37,016 nt of DNA from Chloroflexota bacterium. GTDB taxonomy: Bacteria > Chloroflexota > Dehalococcoidia > Lucifugimonadales > Lucifugimonadaceae. Shown piece by piece: positions 23,860-32,622 of this stretch (positions are counted from its first letter, which is position 1; the number at the start of each line of letters is the position of its first letter). The position numbers and the translations under genes were made by a program. The DNA lies in NCBI GenBank assembly GCA_002718415.1, contig PBEM01000004.1, forward strand, positions 1-37,016. The letters run 5' to 3'. Below the pieces are notes generated by a model, which was given only the letters and a program-made list of their open reading frames with translations, had not been told where the DNA came from and searched no databases.

Positions 23860-24675
23860 ATGAACAAAAATAAAATTACCATTAATCATATTCAGCGGAT
23901 GAAGATTAATAAAGAGCCAATTTCAATGGTTACTGCGTACGACTATTCATTCGCCAAGTTAATAGAATCGACTCAAATTCCTATGATTTTGGTTGGTGAT
24001 AGTATGGGCAATACTGTTATGGGATTTGATTCTACTATACCTGTAAAAATAAATGATATTGTGAGATGCACACAAGCAGTAAAAGCAGGATGTCCCGATA
24101 AATTAATAATAGCTGATCTCCCTTTTTTAAGTTATCAAATAGATTTCAAGAATACTCTACTAAATGTAAAAAAATTAATCCAAGATGGTGGAGCAGATGC
24201 TGTCAAATTAGAAGGTGGGAAAAATGTCACTGAAATAGTAAAGAGAATTACTGATGCCGGTGTACCAGTAATGGGACATATAGGATTAACTCCTCAATCT
24301 GTAAATCAATTAGGTGGATATATTGTTCAAGGCAAAACTAAAGATAGTGAGAAAATTTTAATTAACGATGCTATCGCTTTAGAAAAATCCGGAGCTTTCA
24401 GTATTGTTTTAGAACTAATTCCTTCTGAATTATCTAAACAAATAACTAAATCTATAGAAATACCTACTATAGGAATTGGGGCAGGAATAAACTGCGATGG
24501 TCAAGTACAAGTATTGCATGATATTCTAGGATTAAATCCTAATTTCACTCCAAAACATTCAAAAATGTATGCAAATTTGTCTGAGATTGTAATTAAAGCA
24601 TTAAAAAATTATGACGAAGATATTAAGAATAATGAATTCCCGAATTCTACTAATTCTTTTTTCACACATAAATAA
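23860..24675 (+). CDS. panB: 3-methyl-2-oxobutanoate hydroxymethyltransferase
   Basis: A 271-residue TIM-barrel enzyme making ketopantoate from alpha-ketoisovalerate and methylenetetrahydrofolate. Family blocks are ITINHIQRMKINKEPISMVT, TAYDYSFAKLIE, VGDSMGNTVMGFDST, ADLPFLSYQ, VKLEGG, GHIGLTPQSVNQLGGY and IPTIGIGAGINCDGQVQV. The metal-binding aspartates in VGDSMG and ADLPF and the catalytic Glu in LVLELIP are present. Length is standard. The spacer before it (23785-23859) holds a more GC-rich stretch ending in AAAAAGGATACACATG, with AAGGA as ribosome-binding site. It shares an operon with the DUF2520 gene and panC. Confidence 0.95.
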   Translation: MNKNKITINHIQRMKINKEPISMVTAYDYSFAKLIESTQIPMILVGDSMGNTVMGFDSTIPVKINDIVRCTQAVKAGCPDKLIIADLPFLSYQIDFKNTLLNVKKLIQDGGADAVKLEGGKNVTEIVKRITDAGVPVMGHIGLTPQSVNQLGGYIVQGKTKDSEKILINDAIALEKSGAFSIVLELIPSELSKQITKSIEIPTIGIGAGINCDGQVQVLHDILGLNPNFTPKHSKMYANLSEIVIKALKNYDEDIKNNEFPNSTNSFFTHK

Positions 24676-24690
24676 AAACCTGAAGATATC

Positions 24691-25533
24691 TTGAAAATAA
24701 TAAGATCAATTTTAGAAATGAGAAATTTGAGAAAAAATATCTCAGGTTTAGTAGGATTTGTACCGACCCTTGGCGGTTTACATGATGGGCATATAGCTCA
24801 CTTAAATAAAGCTAAAAAAAAATCAGATATATTAATTGCATCTTCATTCTTAAATCCATTACAATTTTCTGCCAAAGAAGATCTATATGCATATCCTATA
24901 AATGAAAAAAAAGATTTGGAAATATTTAAGAATAATGGTGTAGATTATGCTTTTTTACCTACCAAGGAAGACATGTATCAAAACTTAAATTCAACATTTG
25001 TTGATCCAGGAGAAATCGCTAATGTTTGTGAAGGTAAAAGTAGACCAGGTCATTTTATTGGAGTAGCAACAATAGTAGTGAAATTGTTCAATATTATAGA
25101 ACCTAATTTCGTTACATTTGGACAAAAAGATGCACAACAATTACGAATTATAAAGAACATAATTAAAGATCTATCTTTCGAAATAAAAATTGTTGAAATC
25201 CCCACCATAAGAGACAAAGAAGGATTGGCTCTAAGTACGAGAAATACCTACCTGAGAAGTGAAGAAAAAAAATCAGCAAATAAAATTTATCAATCACTAA
25301 TTATGGGAAGTAAATTAGCAAAAGAGAATAATATCAATAGTAAATTTATAACCGATAAAATTTTTTCGAAATTAAATGAAGATCCATTAATTACAATAGA
25401 ATATATTGAAATAGTTGACCCTATTACATTCAATCAAGTTCCTTCTCTAAGTCAAAACAATCTCTTGGTTTTAGCTGTAAAAATTGGTAAAGCTAGATTA
25501 ATTGACAACATAAATATAAATACAAATGAATAA
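24691..25533 (+). CDS. panC: Pantothenate synthetase
   Basis: A 280-residue ATP-dependent ligase joining pantoate and beta-alanine. The nucleotide-binding HxGH motif lies in VPTLGGLHDGHIAHL, followed by SFLNPLQFSAKEDLYAYP, FVDPGEIANVCEGKSRPGHFIGVAT, TFGQKDAQQL and STRNTYL, the KMSKS-like region. The usual PTMGALH reads PTLGGLH here. The start is TTG at 24691, because the family N-terminus (KIIRSILEMRNLRKN) needs the residues before the internal ATG at 24718. It lies 15 bases after panB. No panD (beta-alanine supply) is visible nearby. Confidence 0.93.
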   Translation: MKIIRSILEMRNLRKNISGLVGFVPTLGGLHDGHIAHLNKAKKKSDILIASSFLNPLQFSAKEDLYAYPINEKKDLEIFKNNGVDYAFLPTKEDMYQNLNSTFVDPGEIANVCEGKSRPGHFIGVATIVVKLFNIIEPNFVTFGQKDAQQLRIIKNIIKDLSFEIKIVEIPTIRDKEGLALSTRNTYLRSEEKKSANKIYQSLIMGSKLAKENNINSKFITDKIFSKLNEDPLITIEYIEIVDPITFNQVPSLSQNNLLVLAVKIGKARLIDNININTNE

Positions 25534-25592
25534 ATTAGTTTGTATTTAATTTTCAACATATATAATCAAAAAAAATAAACTTTTTATACATA

Positions 25593-26753
25593 ATGCCAAA
25601 TTACAATAAACTAAAAAATATATCAGGAAATACTTCTATTGTAGGAGTAGCAGAATCAGATCAAATAGGAAAAGTTCCAGAAAAATCTCCTTTGGCGTTA
25701 CATGCAGAAGCGGCTTCTAATGCTCTAGATGATGCTGGACTAAAATTTTCTGATGTAGATGGTTTATTTACGGCAGGTTGGTCAACTCTAGATGTAGCAG
25801 AATATATAGGTATTCAACCTAGGTTTACTGATTCTACTTCGGTAGGAGGCTCTTCATTTGTTATTCATATTGCTCATGCTATAGCAGCAATTTCAGCTGG
25901 ATACTGTGAAGTGGCCTTAATTACACACGGACAATCAGGTAGATCTGATAGAGCCCCATTATCTAGACATGATGGAATACCTATGATTCAATATGAATAT
26001 CCCTATGGCATCATTGGGCCTCCATCCTCATATTCTTTAGCATGCAACAGGTATATGCATTTATATGGAGAAGATAAAACAAGAGAAGCTATGGCTAATA
26101 TAGCTGTTTCTACTAGAAAATGGGCAAATTTGAATCCTAAAGCATATTTTTATAATAAAGAAATGACATTAGATGATTATCATGATTCAAGATGGGTGTC
26201 TTGGCCTTTTCATTTACTAGATTGTTGTTTGGTTACTGATGCCGGAGCAGCAATAGTAATAACCACAAAAGATAGAGCAAAAGATTTAAGAAAAAAAAGT
26301 GTAAATATTTTAGGAATAGCAGAAGGTCATGATCATTCTATGATTTCACAAATGCCAGATTTGACTAAAGCATTTGGAACAAAAACAGGACCTCAAGCTA
26401 TCAAAATGTCCGGTATAAATTTAGAAGATATAGATTTAGCTATGATTTACGATTCTTTCACTTTTACAGTGTTAGTTTCATTAGAAAATATCGGATTTTG
26501 TAATCCAGGCGAAGGGCCTGAATTTTTACTTGAAAAAAATATCTCTCCAGGTGGTGGTTTCCCTTTAAATACTAACGGAGGCGGATTATCATACACTCAT
26601 CCAGGAATGTATGGGATTTTTACGATAGTTGAAGCAGTAAGACAATTAAGAAATGAAGCAGAAGATCGCCAAATAGATAACTGTAATTTAGCTCTGGCTC
26701 ATGGAACCGGAGGATTATTATCTTCTACAGCCACAGTAATTTTAGGAATATAA
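25593..26753 (+). CDS. Thiolase-like protein without catalytic Cys (SCP-x/Ltp type)
   Basis: A 386-residue thiolase-fold protein. The first half has SPLALHAEAASNALDDAGL and SVGGSSFVIHIAHAIAAISAG; the acyl-accepting Cys of true thiolases, expected around residues 85-88, is missing (GGSS). The second half has LAMIYDSFTFTVL (Y286) and NTNGGGLSYTHPGMYG (Y334, H336, Y340). These traits match the lipid-transfer-protein/SCP-x branch, including Ltp2-type retro-aldolases that lack the Cys and rely on Tyr residues. The next gene codes a DUF35 protein, the known partner of Ltp2-type enzymes. It probably acts on CoA thioesters in side-chain degradation; classical thiolysis is unlikely. Confidence 0.82.
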   Translation: MPNYNKLKNISGNTSIVGVAESDQIGKVPEKSPLALHAEAASNALDDAGLKFSDVDGLFTAGWSTLDVAEYIGIQPRFTDSTSVGGSSFVIHIAHAIAAISAGYCEVALITHGQSGRSDRAPLSRHDGIPMIQYEYPYGIIGPPSSYSLACNRYMHLYGEDKTREAMANIAVSTRKWANLNPKAYFYNKEMTLDDYHDSRWVSWPFHLLDCCLVTDAGAAIVITTKDRAKDLRKKSVNILGIAEGHDHSMISQMPDLTKAFGTKTGPQAIKMSGINLEDIDLAMIYDSFTFTVLVSLENIGFCNPGEGPEFLLEKNISPGGGFPLNTNGGGLSYTHPGMYGIFTIVEAVRQLRNEAEDRQIDNCNLALAHGTGGLLSSTATVILGI

Positions 26754-26755
26754 AA

Positions 26756-27178
26756 TTGAACAATAAACCCAAACCAATTTCTCAACCTGAATCTGATAAA
26801 TATTGGAATGGACTTAAAAATAAAGAAATATGGATTCAAAAATGCAAAACAACCAATAAATATCAATTTTATCCTCGGGTTCATTGCATAAATTGTACTG
26901 AAAACGATATCGAATGGGTTAAGATAAGTGGAGAAGCAACTTTATTTTCATTTGCGATTGTGTTTCTGGCTCCCACACCTGCATTTACTGATGATGTTCC
27001 GTACATTAATGCATTAATAAAATTAAAAGAAGGACCCATCATACCTACTAATTTAGTTAATATTAATCCTGATCCTGAAAAAATAAAGATAGGCATTAAA
27101 GTAAAACCAGTTTTTGAAAAAATAGATGAAAATTTAACCCTATTGAAATTTGAACCATCAGAACAAACCTCTAACTAA
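26756..27178 (+). CDS. DUF35 OB-fold protein, partner of the thiolase-like protein
   Basis: A 140-residue acyl-CoA-binding OB-fold protein with an N-terminal zinc-ribbon region. The entry helix SDKYWNGLKNKEIWIQKC is typical. The ribbon shows C30 and the pair C44-x2-C47; the expected second Cys of the first pair is absent (CKTT), so zinc binding may be lost or altered. The OB domain follows (GEATLFSFAIVFLAPTPAF, then YINALIKLKEGP). The start is TTG at 26756, 2 bases after the thiolase-like stop, because the entry helix is needed and no ATG lies before it. DUF35 proteins form complexes with thiolase-like partners and deliver or bind the CoA substrate. The tight gene pairing supports such a complex here. 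Confidence 0.82.
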   Translation: MNNKPKPISQPESDKYWNGLKNKEIWIQKCKTTNKYQFYPRVHCINCTENDIEWVKISGEATLFSFAIVFLAPTPAFTDDVPYINALIKLKEGPIIPTNLVNINPDPEKIKIGIKVKPVFEKIDENLTLLKFEPSEQTSN

Positions 27179-27186
27179 TAAACAAT

Positions 27187-28098
27187 ATGAAAAATTATAT
27201 TAACTTTAAAGATATTAAAGTAGAATCTATAAATAATGTATTAGACAAAGCATTAGAATATAAATCTGGTAAAAAGAGTAATATCCTATCAAATAAAACT
27301 GCTATTCTACTATTTGAAAAACCTTCTCTGAGAACAAAATTAAGTTTTTGGAAAGGAATAAAATTACATAATGGAGAACCTATATATTTTGGTCCCGATG
27401 AAATTGGACTAGGAAGAAGAGAATCTATAAAAGATGTTTCTAATGTAATTAATAAAATGGCTGATTTAGTAATAATAAGAACATTTTCACATAGTTCTTT
27501 ATATGAATATGTAAAATATTCAAAAATACCAGTCATTAATGCATTATCAGATGACGAGCATCCATGCCAAGCTTTAGCAGATTTATTAACTATTTATGAA
27601 GATAAAAATACTTTAAATAATTTATCTGTAGCATATATAGGAGATGCAAACAATGTCGCCAAAAGTCTTGCATTTGCTATATCAGGTGTTGGAGGAACAT
27701 TTAATATAGCTTCCCCAAAAGAATATAGTTTTGACGATATTGTTATAAAAAACATAAATGAATATGGAACAGGAAGTATTTACCACACAGAAGATCCAAG
27801 TGAAGCTGTAAAAAATTGTGATTTTATTTATACAGATGTATGGACAAGCATGGGGCAGGAAAAAGAAACCCAAACAAGAAAAGAAAAATTCAAATCATAT
27901 CAAGTAACACCAAATTTACTTGATTCAGCTAACCCAGGAGTTAAACTTATGCATGATATGCCTGCACATGAAGGAGAGGAAATAAGTAAAGGACTTTTAT
28001 ATGATAATAGGTCTATCGTATTTGAACAAGCTGAAAATAGAATTTGGGCTCAAACAGCTTTGATGGATATAATATTCTCTATAAATAATGAATACTAA
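27187..28098 (+). CDS. argF: Ornithine carbamoyltransferase
   Basis: A 303-residue carbamoyltransferase making citrulline from ornithine and carbamoyl phosphate. The carbamoyl-phosphate site is FEKPSLRTK at 43-51, where S-L-R-T replaces the usual S-T-R-T. Next come DEHPCQAL with HPCQ at 125-128, and DVWTSMGQE at 217-225, the ornithine-type loop. The conserved HCLP signature reads H256-D-M-P-A-H-E-G, so the Cys that lines the ornithine site is Asp. Length is normal. It follows the DUF35 gene by 8 bases and precedes der by 5, but no other arginine genes lie nearby. Ornithine is the most likely substrate; a related amino-acid acceptor is possible because of the Cys change. Confidence 0.85.
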   Translation: MKNYINFKDIKVESINNVLDKALEYKSGKKSNILSNKTAILLFEKPSLRTKLSFWKGIKLHNGEPIYFGPDEIGLGRRESIKDVSNVINKMADLVIIRTFSHSSLYEYVKYSKIPVINALSDDEHPCQALADLLTIYEDKNTLNNLSVAYIGDANNVAKSLAFAISGVGGTFNIASPKEYSFDDIVIKNINEYGTGSIYHTEDPSEAVKNCDFIYTDVWTSMGQEKETQTRKEKFKSYQVTPNLLDSANPGVKLMHDMPAHEGEEISKGLLYDNRSIVFEQAENRIWAQTALMDIIFSINNEY

Positions 28099-28103
28099 CT
28101 CAT

Positions 28104-29420
28104 ATGAATATACCAATTATTACAATTGTTGGAAGACCAAACGTAGGTAAATCTACTCTGTTTAATAGGATAGCTGGTAGAAGAATTTCTATTGTAAGTG
28201 ATATCCCTGGTACAACGAGAGATAGAGTATCATTTAATTCTGAATGGAATGATAATAAATTTTGTATCATTGATACTGCTGGATTAAATGATAATTCCCA
28301 TGAAGACAAATTACTAAAAGAGGTGAAATTTCAATTCTCTGAAGCGCTAAATAATTCTAATCTAATTCTTTTTATCGTAAATGTTAATGAAGGATTAACT
28401 CCAGAAGATAATGAAATAGCAAGAATTATTCGAAAGTCAGGTAAACCAATATTATTAGTTGTCAACAAAGTAGATTCAAACGAAAAAGAATCAGGAAGTA
28501 TGGAATTTTACTCTCTAGGCATGGGAGATCCATTACCTATAAGCGCATATCATAATATTGGAATAACAGATTTAATCGAAAAATGTATTTCGATAATTCC
28601 AAAATTTAAAAATGATGATGATCAAAATCAATTAAGAGTTTCTATAGTAGGAAGACCTAATGTGGGTAAATCTTCGATATTTAATTCAATAACAAATTCA
28701 AAAAGATCTATTGTAAGCACTATTCCTGGCACAACTAGAGATTCTATAGACAGTTATTTAAATTTCAAAGGGAAAGATATACTTTTTATTGATACAGCAG
28801 GTTTAAGAAGAAGAGGAAAAACAGAAAAAGGATTAGAAAAATTTAGTATCCTAAGAACTATCAATTCGATTGAAAGATCACATATTTCTATATTAGTTTT
28901 AGATACATCAGAATTAATTACAGATCAAGATACACATATAGGTGGCTTTATAGAACAAGCAGAAAGAGGTTACATAATAGTGATCAATAAATGGGATTTA
29001 TCAAAAAATTTAGGTATAAATATAAATACAATCACAGAAAGAATTTTTGATAGATTCAAATTTATGAGAGGAGCTCCTATAATATTTACCTCAGCAAATA
29101 CTGGATATGGAATAGATTATATAGCTCCAACTATAATGAAAGTTTGGTCAGAATTTAGCAAGAAAATCAATGACGTTGATCTAAATAGCGAACTGGTTAA
29201 GTGCATTAGTAGTAATCCCATACCAAGATCCGGTAATCAAAAACCAAAGATTTATAAAATTACTCAAGTCAGAACAGCGCCTCCAACGTTTTCTGTGGAA
29301 TCTCGGCAACCTAAATTAATACATTTTTCTTACAGAAGATATCTAGAAAATCATTTTAGGAAAGAGTTCGGTTTTGATGGAACTCCTGTAGTTATGAATT
29401 TTAATTCTAAAATCAAATGA
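28104..29420 (+). CDS. der: Ribosome assembly GTPase Der (EngA)
   Basis: A 438-residue protein with two consecutive GTPase domains and a C-terminal KH-like domain. Domain one has GRPNVGKSTLFNRI, the DIPGTTRDR switch, DTAGLND and NKVD. Domain two has GRPNVGKSSIFNSI, TIPGTTRDS, DTAGLRRRGK and NKWDLSKN. The C-terminal domain ends with LIHFSYRRYLENHFRKEFGFDGTPV, the usual Der terminus. Der acts late in 50S ribosomal subunit assembly. The gene overlaps plsY by 4 bases (ATGA). The order der-plsY-gpsA is found in many bacteria. Confidence 0.97.
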   Translation: MNIPIITIVGRPNVGKSTLFNRIAGRRISIVSDIPGTTRDRVSFNSEWNDNKFCIIDTAGLNDNSHEDKLLKEVKFQFSEALNNSNLILFIVNVNEGLTPEDNEIARIIRKSGKPILLVVNKVDSNEKESGSMEFYSLGMGDPLPISAYHNIGITDLIEKCISIIPKFKNDDDQNQLRVSIVGRPNVGKSSIFNSITNSKRSIVSTIPGTTRDSIDSYLNFKGKDILFIDTAGLRRRGKTEKGLEKFSILRTINSIERSHISILVLDTSELITDQDTHIGGFIEQAERGYIIVINKWDLSKNLGININTITERIFDRFKFMRGAPIIFTSANTGYGIDYIAPTIMKVWSEFSKKINDVDLNSELVKCISSNPIPRSGNQKPKIYKITQVRTAPPTFSVESRQPKLIHFSYRRYLENHFRKEFGFDGTPVVMNFNSKIK

Positions 29421-30046
29421 ATAATTTACTAATTGGATTTATATGCATAATTATAGCCTACCTTATAGGTTCTATACCTACTGGTATCATATTAGGAAAA
29501 ATTTGGAACAAGAAAGATATTAGACAATATGGTAGTGGTAGTACTGGTGCAACTAATGTAATGAGGACCATTGGGTACAAAGCAGCTGTAATCGTTTTAA
29601 TTATTGATGTCCTAAAAGGTGTGCTTGCTGTATATATTAGTTCTATTATTAGCAATTATGAATGGGTATATTCAATATCCGGTATTTCAGTAATAATAGG
29701 TCATATAATACCAATTTTCGCTAAATTCAGAGGTGGTAAAGGAGTAGCAACCGGAGTGGGAGCGATGATGTTAATTAACCCATTTGGTATCATAGGTTTA
29801 ATTATTGGGATTCTAACAATATTAATATCGCGTCTAGTATCATTTGGATCTATAATAGGTTGTATTTCAGGGATGATTATAATGTTAATCATTCATTTAT
29901 TCCTAAATAATCAAAAATCATATTGGGATTTGATCTTTTTCATTTTTGCTACAATCATTATTTTGGTTAGTCATCATGAAAATATAAGAAGACTAATAAA
30001 GGGTAATGAAAGTAAAATTTTTGAAAAAAATAAAAAATTAAAGTGA
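29417..30046 (+). CDS. plsY: Glycerol-3-phosphate acyltransferase PlsY
   Basis: A 209-residue membrane protein with about five helices. It transfers an acyl group from acyl-phosphate to glycerol 3-phosphate, the first step of phospholipid synthesis. All three family motifs are visible: IRQYGSGSTGATNVMRTIG, AKFRGGKGVATGVG and SHHENIRRLIKGNESKI. In the first motif the usual SGNPGATN reads GSTGATN. It starts in an ATGA overlap with der, and its stop overlaps the GTG start of gpsA, whose product supplies its substrate. Confidence 0.95.
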   Translation: MNNLLIGFICIIIAYLIGSIPTGIILGKIWNKKDIRQYGSGSTGATNVMRTIGYKAAVIVLIIDVLKGVLAVYISSIISNYEWVYSISGISVIIGHIIPIFAKFRGGKGVATGVGAMMLINPFGIIGLIIGILTILISRLVSFGSIIGCISGMIIMLIIHLFLNNQKSYWDLIFFIFATIIILVSHHENIRRLIKGNESKIFEKNKKLK

Positions 30047-31020
30047 ATAAAAGAATAACACAATCAGTAGTAATCGGTGGTGGTTCTTGGGGTACTACCA
30101 TTGCACTTGGTTTAATTAATAATAATAAAAATACAATATTAATAACCTCTTCCTCAAAAAATAATCAAAATGAAAAATTTAGTAAACTGCAAATTTCTGA
30201 AAGATATGATGAAATCATTCCAAAATGTGATCTAATAATTTTTGCAGTTCCATCACATGGGTTACGAAAAAGTGTGGCAAAAATATCACCATATATATCA
30301 CCTCATACTTTAGTTCTCTCAGCGACAAAGGGATTAGAAAATTCAACTAATAAAATTTCTACAACTGTAATATCAGAAGAATTAATAAATTTAATCCCTA
30401 AAAAACAAATTGGTGTAATGTCAGGACCAAATCTAGCTAAAGAAATACAAGAAAATAAAATTGCTCTTACAACTATAGCTTATCCTGAAATTTCTAATGC
30501 AAAAATTGTACAAAATTATTTTAGTTCAAAAATTTTTAGACCATATACAAGTACAGATCTTATAGGTGTGCAATATGGTGGTTCATTAAAGAATATTATT
30601 GCAATCGCCTCCGGTTTTTTAGACCAATCTAATTATGGTGATAATTCTAAATCTTCATTACTTGTTAGAGGATTAAATGAAATGAAAATTTTAGGAGTTT
30701 CACAAGGAGCCAAAGAAGAAACCTTTTATGGATTAAGTGGTATAGGAGATTTAATCACTACATGCTACTCGAATCTTAGTAGAAACTATCAATTCGGAGT
30801 ATTAATTTCTGATGGTTTTAGTGTTAATCAAGCAAAGGCTAAAATAGTTCAAACCATTGAAGGAATTGATACTGCTAGATCAGCTTATAATTTAGGGAAA
30901 AAAAATAATCTTGAACTTCCAATAATATATTCTATTTACAAAGTTATACATAAAAATTCCTCTCCAGAAGAAGTTATAAGTAAACTTATGTCTAGAACAT
31001 TAAAAGAAGAGAGTCCTTAA
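30043..31020 (+). CDS. gpsA: Glycerol-3-phosphate dehydrogenase [NAD(P)+]
   Basis: A 325-residue enzyme reducing dihydroxyacetone phosphate to glycerol 3-phosphate. The cofactor motif GGGSWGTTIALGL lies at 12-24, followed by FAVPSHGLR, SATKGLEN, the VMSGPNLAKEI segment, QYGGSLKNIIAIASG with the catalytic lysine, and FYGLSGIGDLITTCYS. The start is GTG at 30043, within the plsY stop. It makes the substrate of PlsY, so the two enzymes are coupled in translation and pathway. It converges on rsmE with a 4-base overlap of the coding ends. Confidence 0.95.
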   Translation: MNKRITQSVVIGGGSWGTTIALGLINNNKNTILITSSSKNNQNEKFSKLQISERYDEIIPKCDLIIFAVPSHGLRKSVAKISPYISPHTLVLSATKGLENSTNKISTTVISEELINLIPKKQIGVMSGPNLAKEIQENKIALTTIAYPEISNAKIVQNYFSSKIFRPYTSTDLIGVQYGGSLKNIIAIASGFLDQSNYGDNSKSSLLVRGLNEMKILGVSQGAKEETFYGLSGIGDLITTCYSNLSRNYQFGVLISDGFSVNQAKAKIVQTIEGIDTARSAYNLGKKNNLELPIIYSIYKVIHKNSSPEEVISKLMSRTLKEESP

Positions 31021-31745
31021 CTAATATTTTGACTAAGGAAAAATGATGATACTATTGCAGCGGTCTCTGTTCTAAAAATATTATTTCCTAAAGACAATCT
31101 TTCAATCTTATTTAATCGAAAAATCTCCAATTCTTCTTTAGTAAATCCTCCAGGGGGACCAATAAAAAGGCAAATATCCTTTTTTGTGTTTTTTATTTCA
31201 TTAATTTTATTTATATGGTCTTCACCAGATATATCCATTACAAATTTATGATATTCTTCATTCGAATTTATAGTAGTTTCTATACTAATTGGATTGGAAA
31301 TAACAGGAATATTTAATCTATTACTTTGTTCTGACGCTTCTATTAATATTTTATTCCATCTACCAATTTTCTCATTAGAAATAATACTATTTGAAGATCC
31401 TTGAACTCTTGATGTTATAAGTGGAATTATTTTTTTTACCCCTAATTCTGTACATTTTTCTAATCCAAATTCAAATCTATTATTTTTACAAATACCTATA
31501 GCTAAAATAAAACCTTTAGATTTTTTATTACTTCTACTGAACATAAACGGTATAACAAAAACTAAATTCTTTTCTATTTTAGAAATTTTTGCATACCATT
31601 CTTCCTCATAATTATTGAAAATTATAACTTGATCCTCTTTTTTCATTCTTAGAACTTTAATAATTTGTTTGGATTGTAAATCAGACAAATTTAATTCTTC
31701 ATTTTTAACGATATATCTTGGAATGTAAAATCTATGTATCTTCAT
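31017..31745 (-). CDS. rsmE: 16S rRNA m3U1498 methyltransferase RsmE
   Basis: A 242-residue SPOUT methyltransferase with an N-terminal PUA-like domain (HRFYIPRYI, then QIIKVLRMKKEDQVIIFNN) and a C-terminal knotted domain. Family motifs are FGLEKCTELGVKKIIPLI, EASEQSNRLNIPVI, LFIGPPGGFTKEEL and LSLGNNIFRTETAAIVS. It methylates U1498 of 16S rRNA in the decoding region. It overlaps prmA by 14 bases and is the last gene of the dnaJ-prmA-rsmE operon, an order seen in many bacteria. Confidence 0.95.
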   Translation of the reverse strand: MKIHRFYIPRYIVKNEELNLSDLQSKQIIKVLRMKKEDQVIIFNNYEEEWYAKISKIEKNLVFVIPFMFSRSNKKSKGFILAIGICKNNRFEFGLEKCTELGVKKIIPLITSRVQGSSNSIISNEKIGRWNKILIEASEQSNRLNIPVISNPISIETTINSNEEYHKFVMDISGEDHINKINEIKNTKKDICLFIGPPGGFTKEELEIFRLNKIERLSLGNNIFRTETAAIVSSFFLSQNIS

Positions 31746-32616
31746 TATTTTTTTTTACTTCTAATAAATTCCAATCATTAATTTTTTTTTGATTAATAAT
31801 TCGTCCTCCATTATTACAAAAAGACTTAATCACATCCGAAATTTTCTCATCTAAGATACCTGAAACAATTACTAAACCAGTAGATTTTACTGCATGCAAA
31901 AGCATTTTAGATAAAGAAATAATAATTTCACTAGAAATATTTGCAACGATTATATCTTGACTACTACATGGTACATTTACGTTGGGTAAAGAACTTTTTA
32001 AAATTAGGGTGTTTTGCTTTATGTTTGCTAAAGAAATATTTCTTCTTGTGGATTTTATAGAATCATCATCTATATCCATAGAGATAACCTTTGAGGCTCC
32101 TAACATAAATGAGGCTATAGATAATATTCCAGAACCAGATCCCAGATCAAGAACTGAATCATCCTTATTTAAATTATTTTCAAGAGATTCTAAACACATT
32201 CTTGTTGTGGGATGATGTCCTGTCCCGAAAGCTAAACCAGGAATTAAAGGAATTAGAATTTTTGATTCATCATAATTAGATATAGAATTTGGAATTATCA
32301 TTAATTTTTTACCAATACTAATAGAGGAAAATTCTTGTTTATTCCACATATTTTCATCAACAAATTTTTTTTTAATCTCACCTATTGGATGTAAATAATT
32401 AATGAGTTTTATACTAATATCAATTAATTCTAATGAAGCATTTGAAGAACTATAATCAATCCAACATTTTACAGTCTGTAAATTCAAACCATAGTTTTTG
32501 ATTGGTGATTCTATAATTGCGATTTTATCATTAGAATATTTTGAAAATATTTGACAAACAGGTTCTACAAATTCATTTGGTGCATCTATTGAAATTTCTA
32601 ACCATTTTTCAACCAT
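31732..32616 (-). CDS. prmA: Ribosomal protein L11 methyltransferase
   Basis: A 294-residue Rossmann methyltransferase. The N-terminal substrate-recognition part (EKWLEISIDAPNEFVEPV) precedes IPGLAFGTGHHPTTRMCLESLE, the family signature. The SAM site is VLDLGSGSGILSIASFMLGA, followed by DIDDDSIKSTRRNISLANI and IIVANISSEIIISL, where the NPP-type motif reads ANIS as usual for PrmA. It trimethylates ribosomal protein L11. It lies 6 bases after dnaJ and overlaps rsmE by 14 bases. Confidence 0.94.
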   Translation of the reverse strand: MVEKWLEISIDAPNEFVEPVCQIFSKYSNDKIAIIESPIKNYGLNLQTVKCWIDYSSSNASLELIDISIKLINYLHPIGEIKKKFVDENMWNKQEFSSISIGKKLMIIPNSISNYDESKILIPLIPGLAFGTGHHPTTRMCLESLENNLNKDDSVLDLGSGSGILSIASFMLGASKVISMDIDDDSIKSTRRNISLANIKQNTLILKSSLPNVNVPCSSQDIIVANISSEIIISLSKMLLHAVKSTGLVIVSGILDEKISDVIKSFCNNGGRIINQKKINDWNLLEVKKNNEDT

Positions 32617-32622
32617 ATAAAT

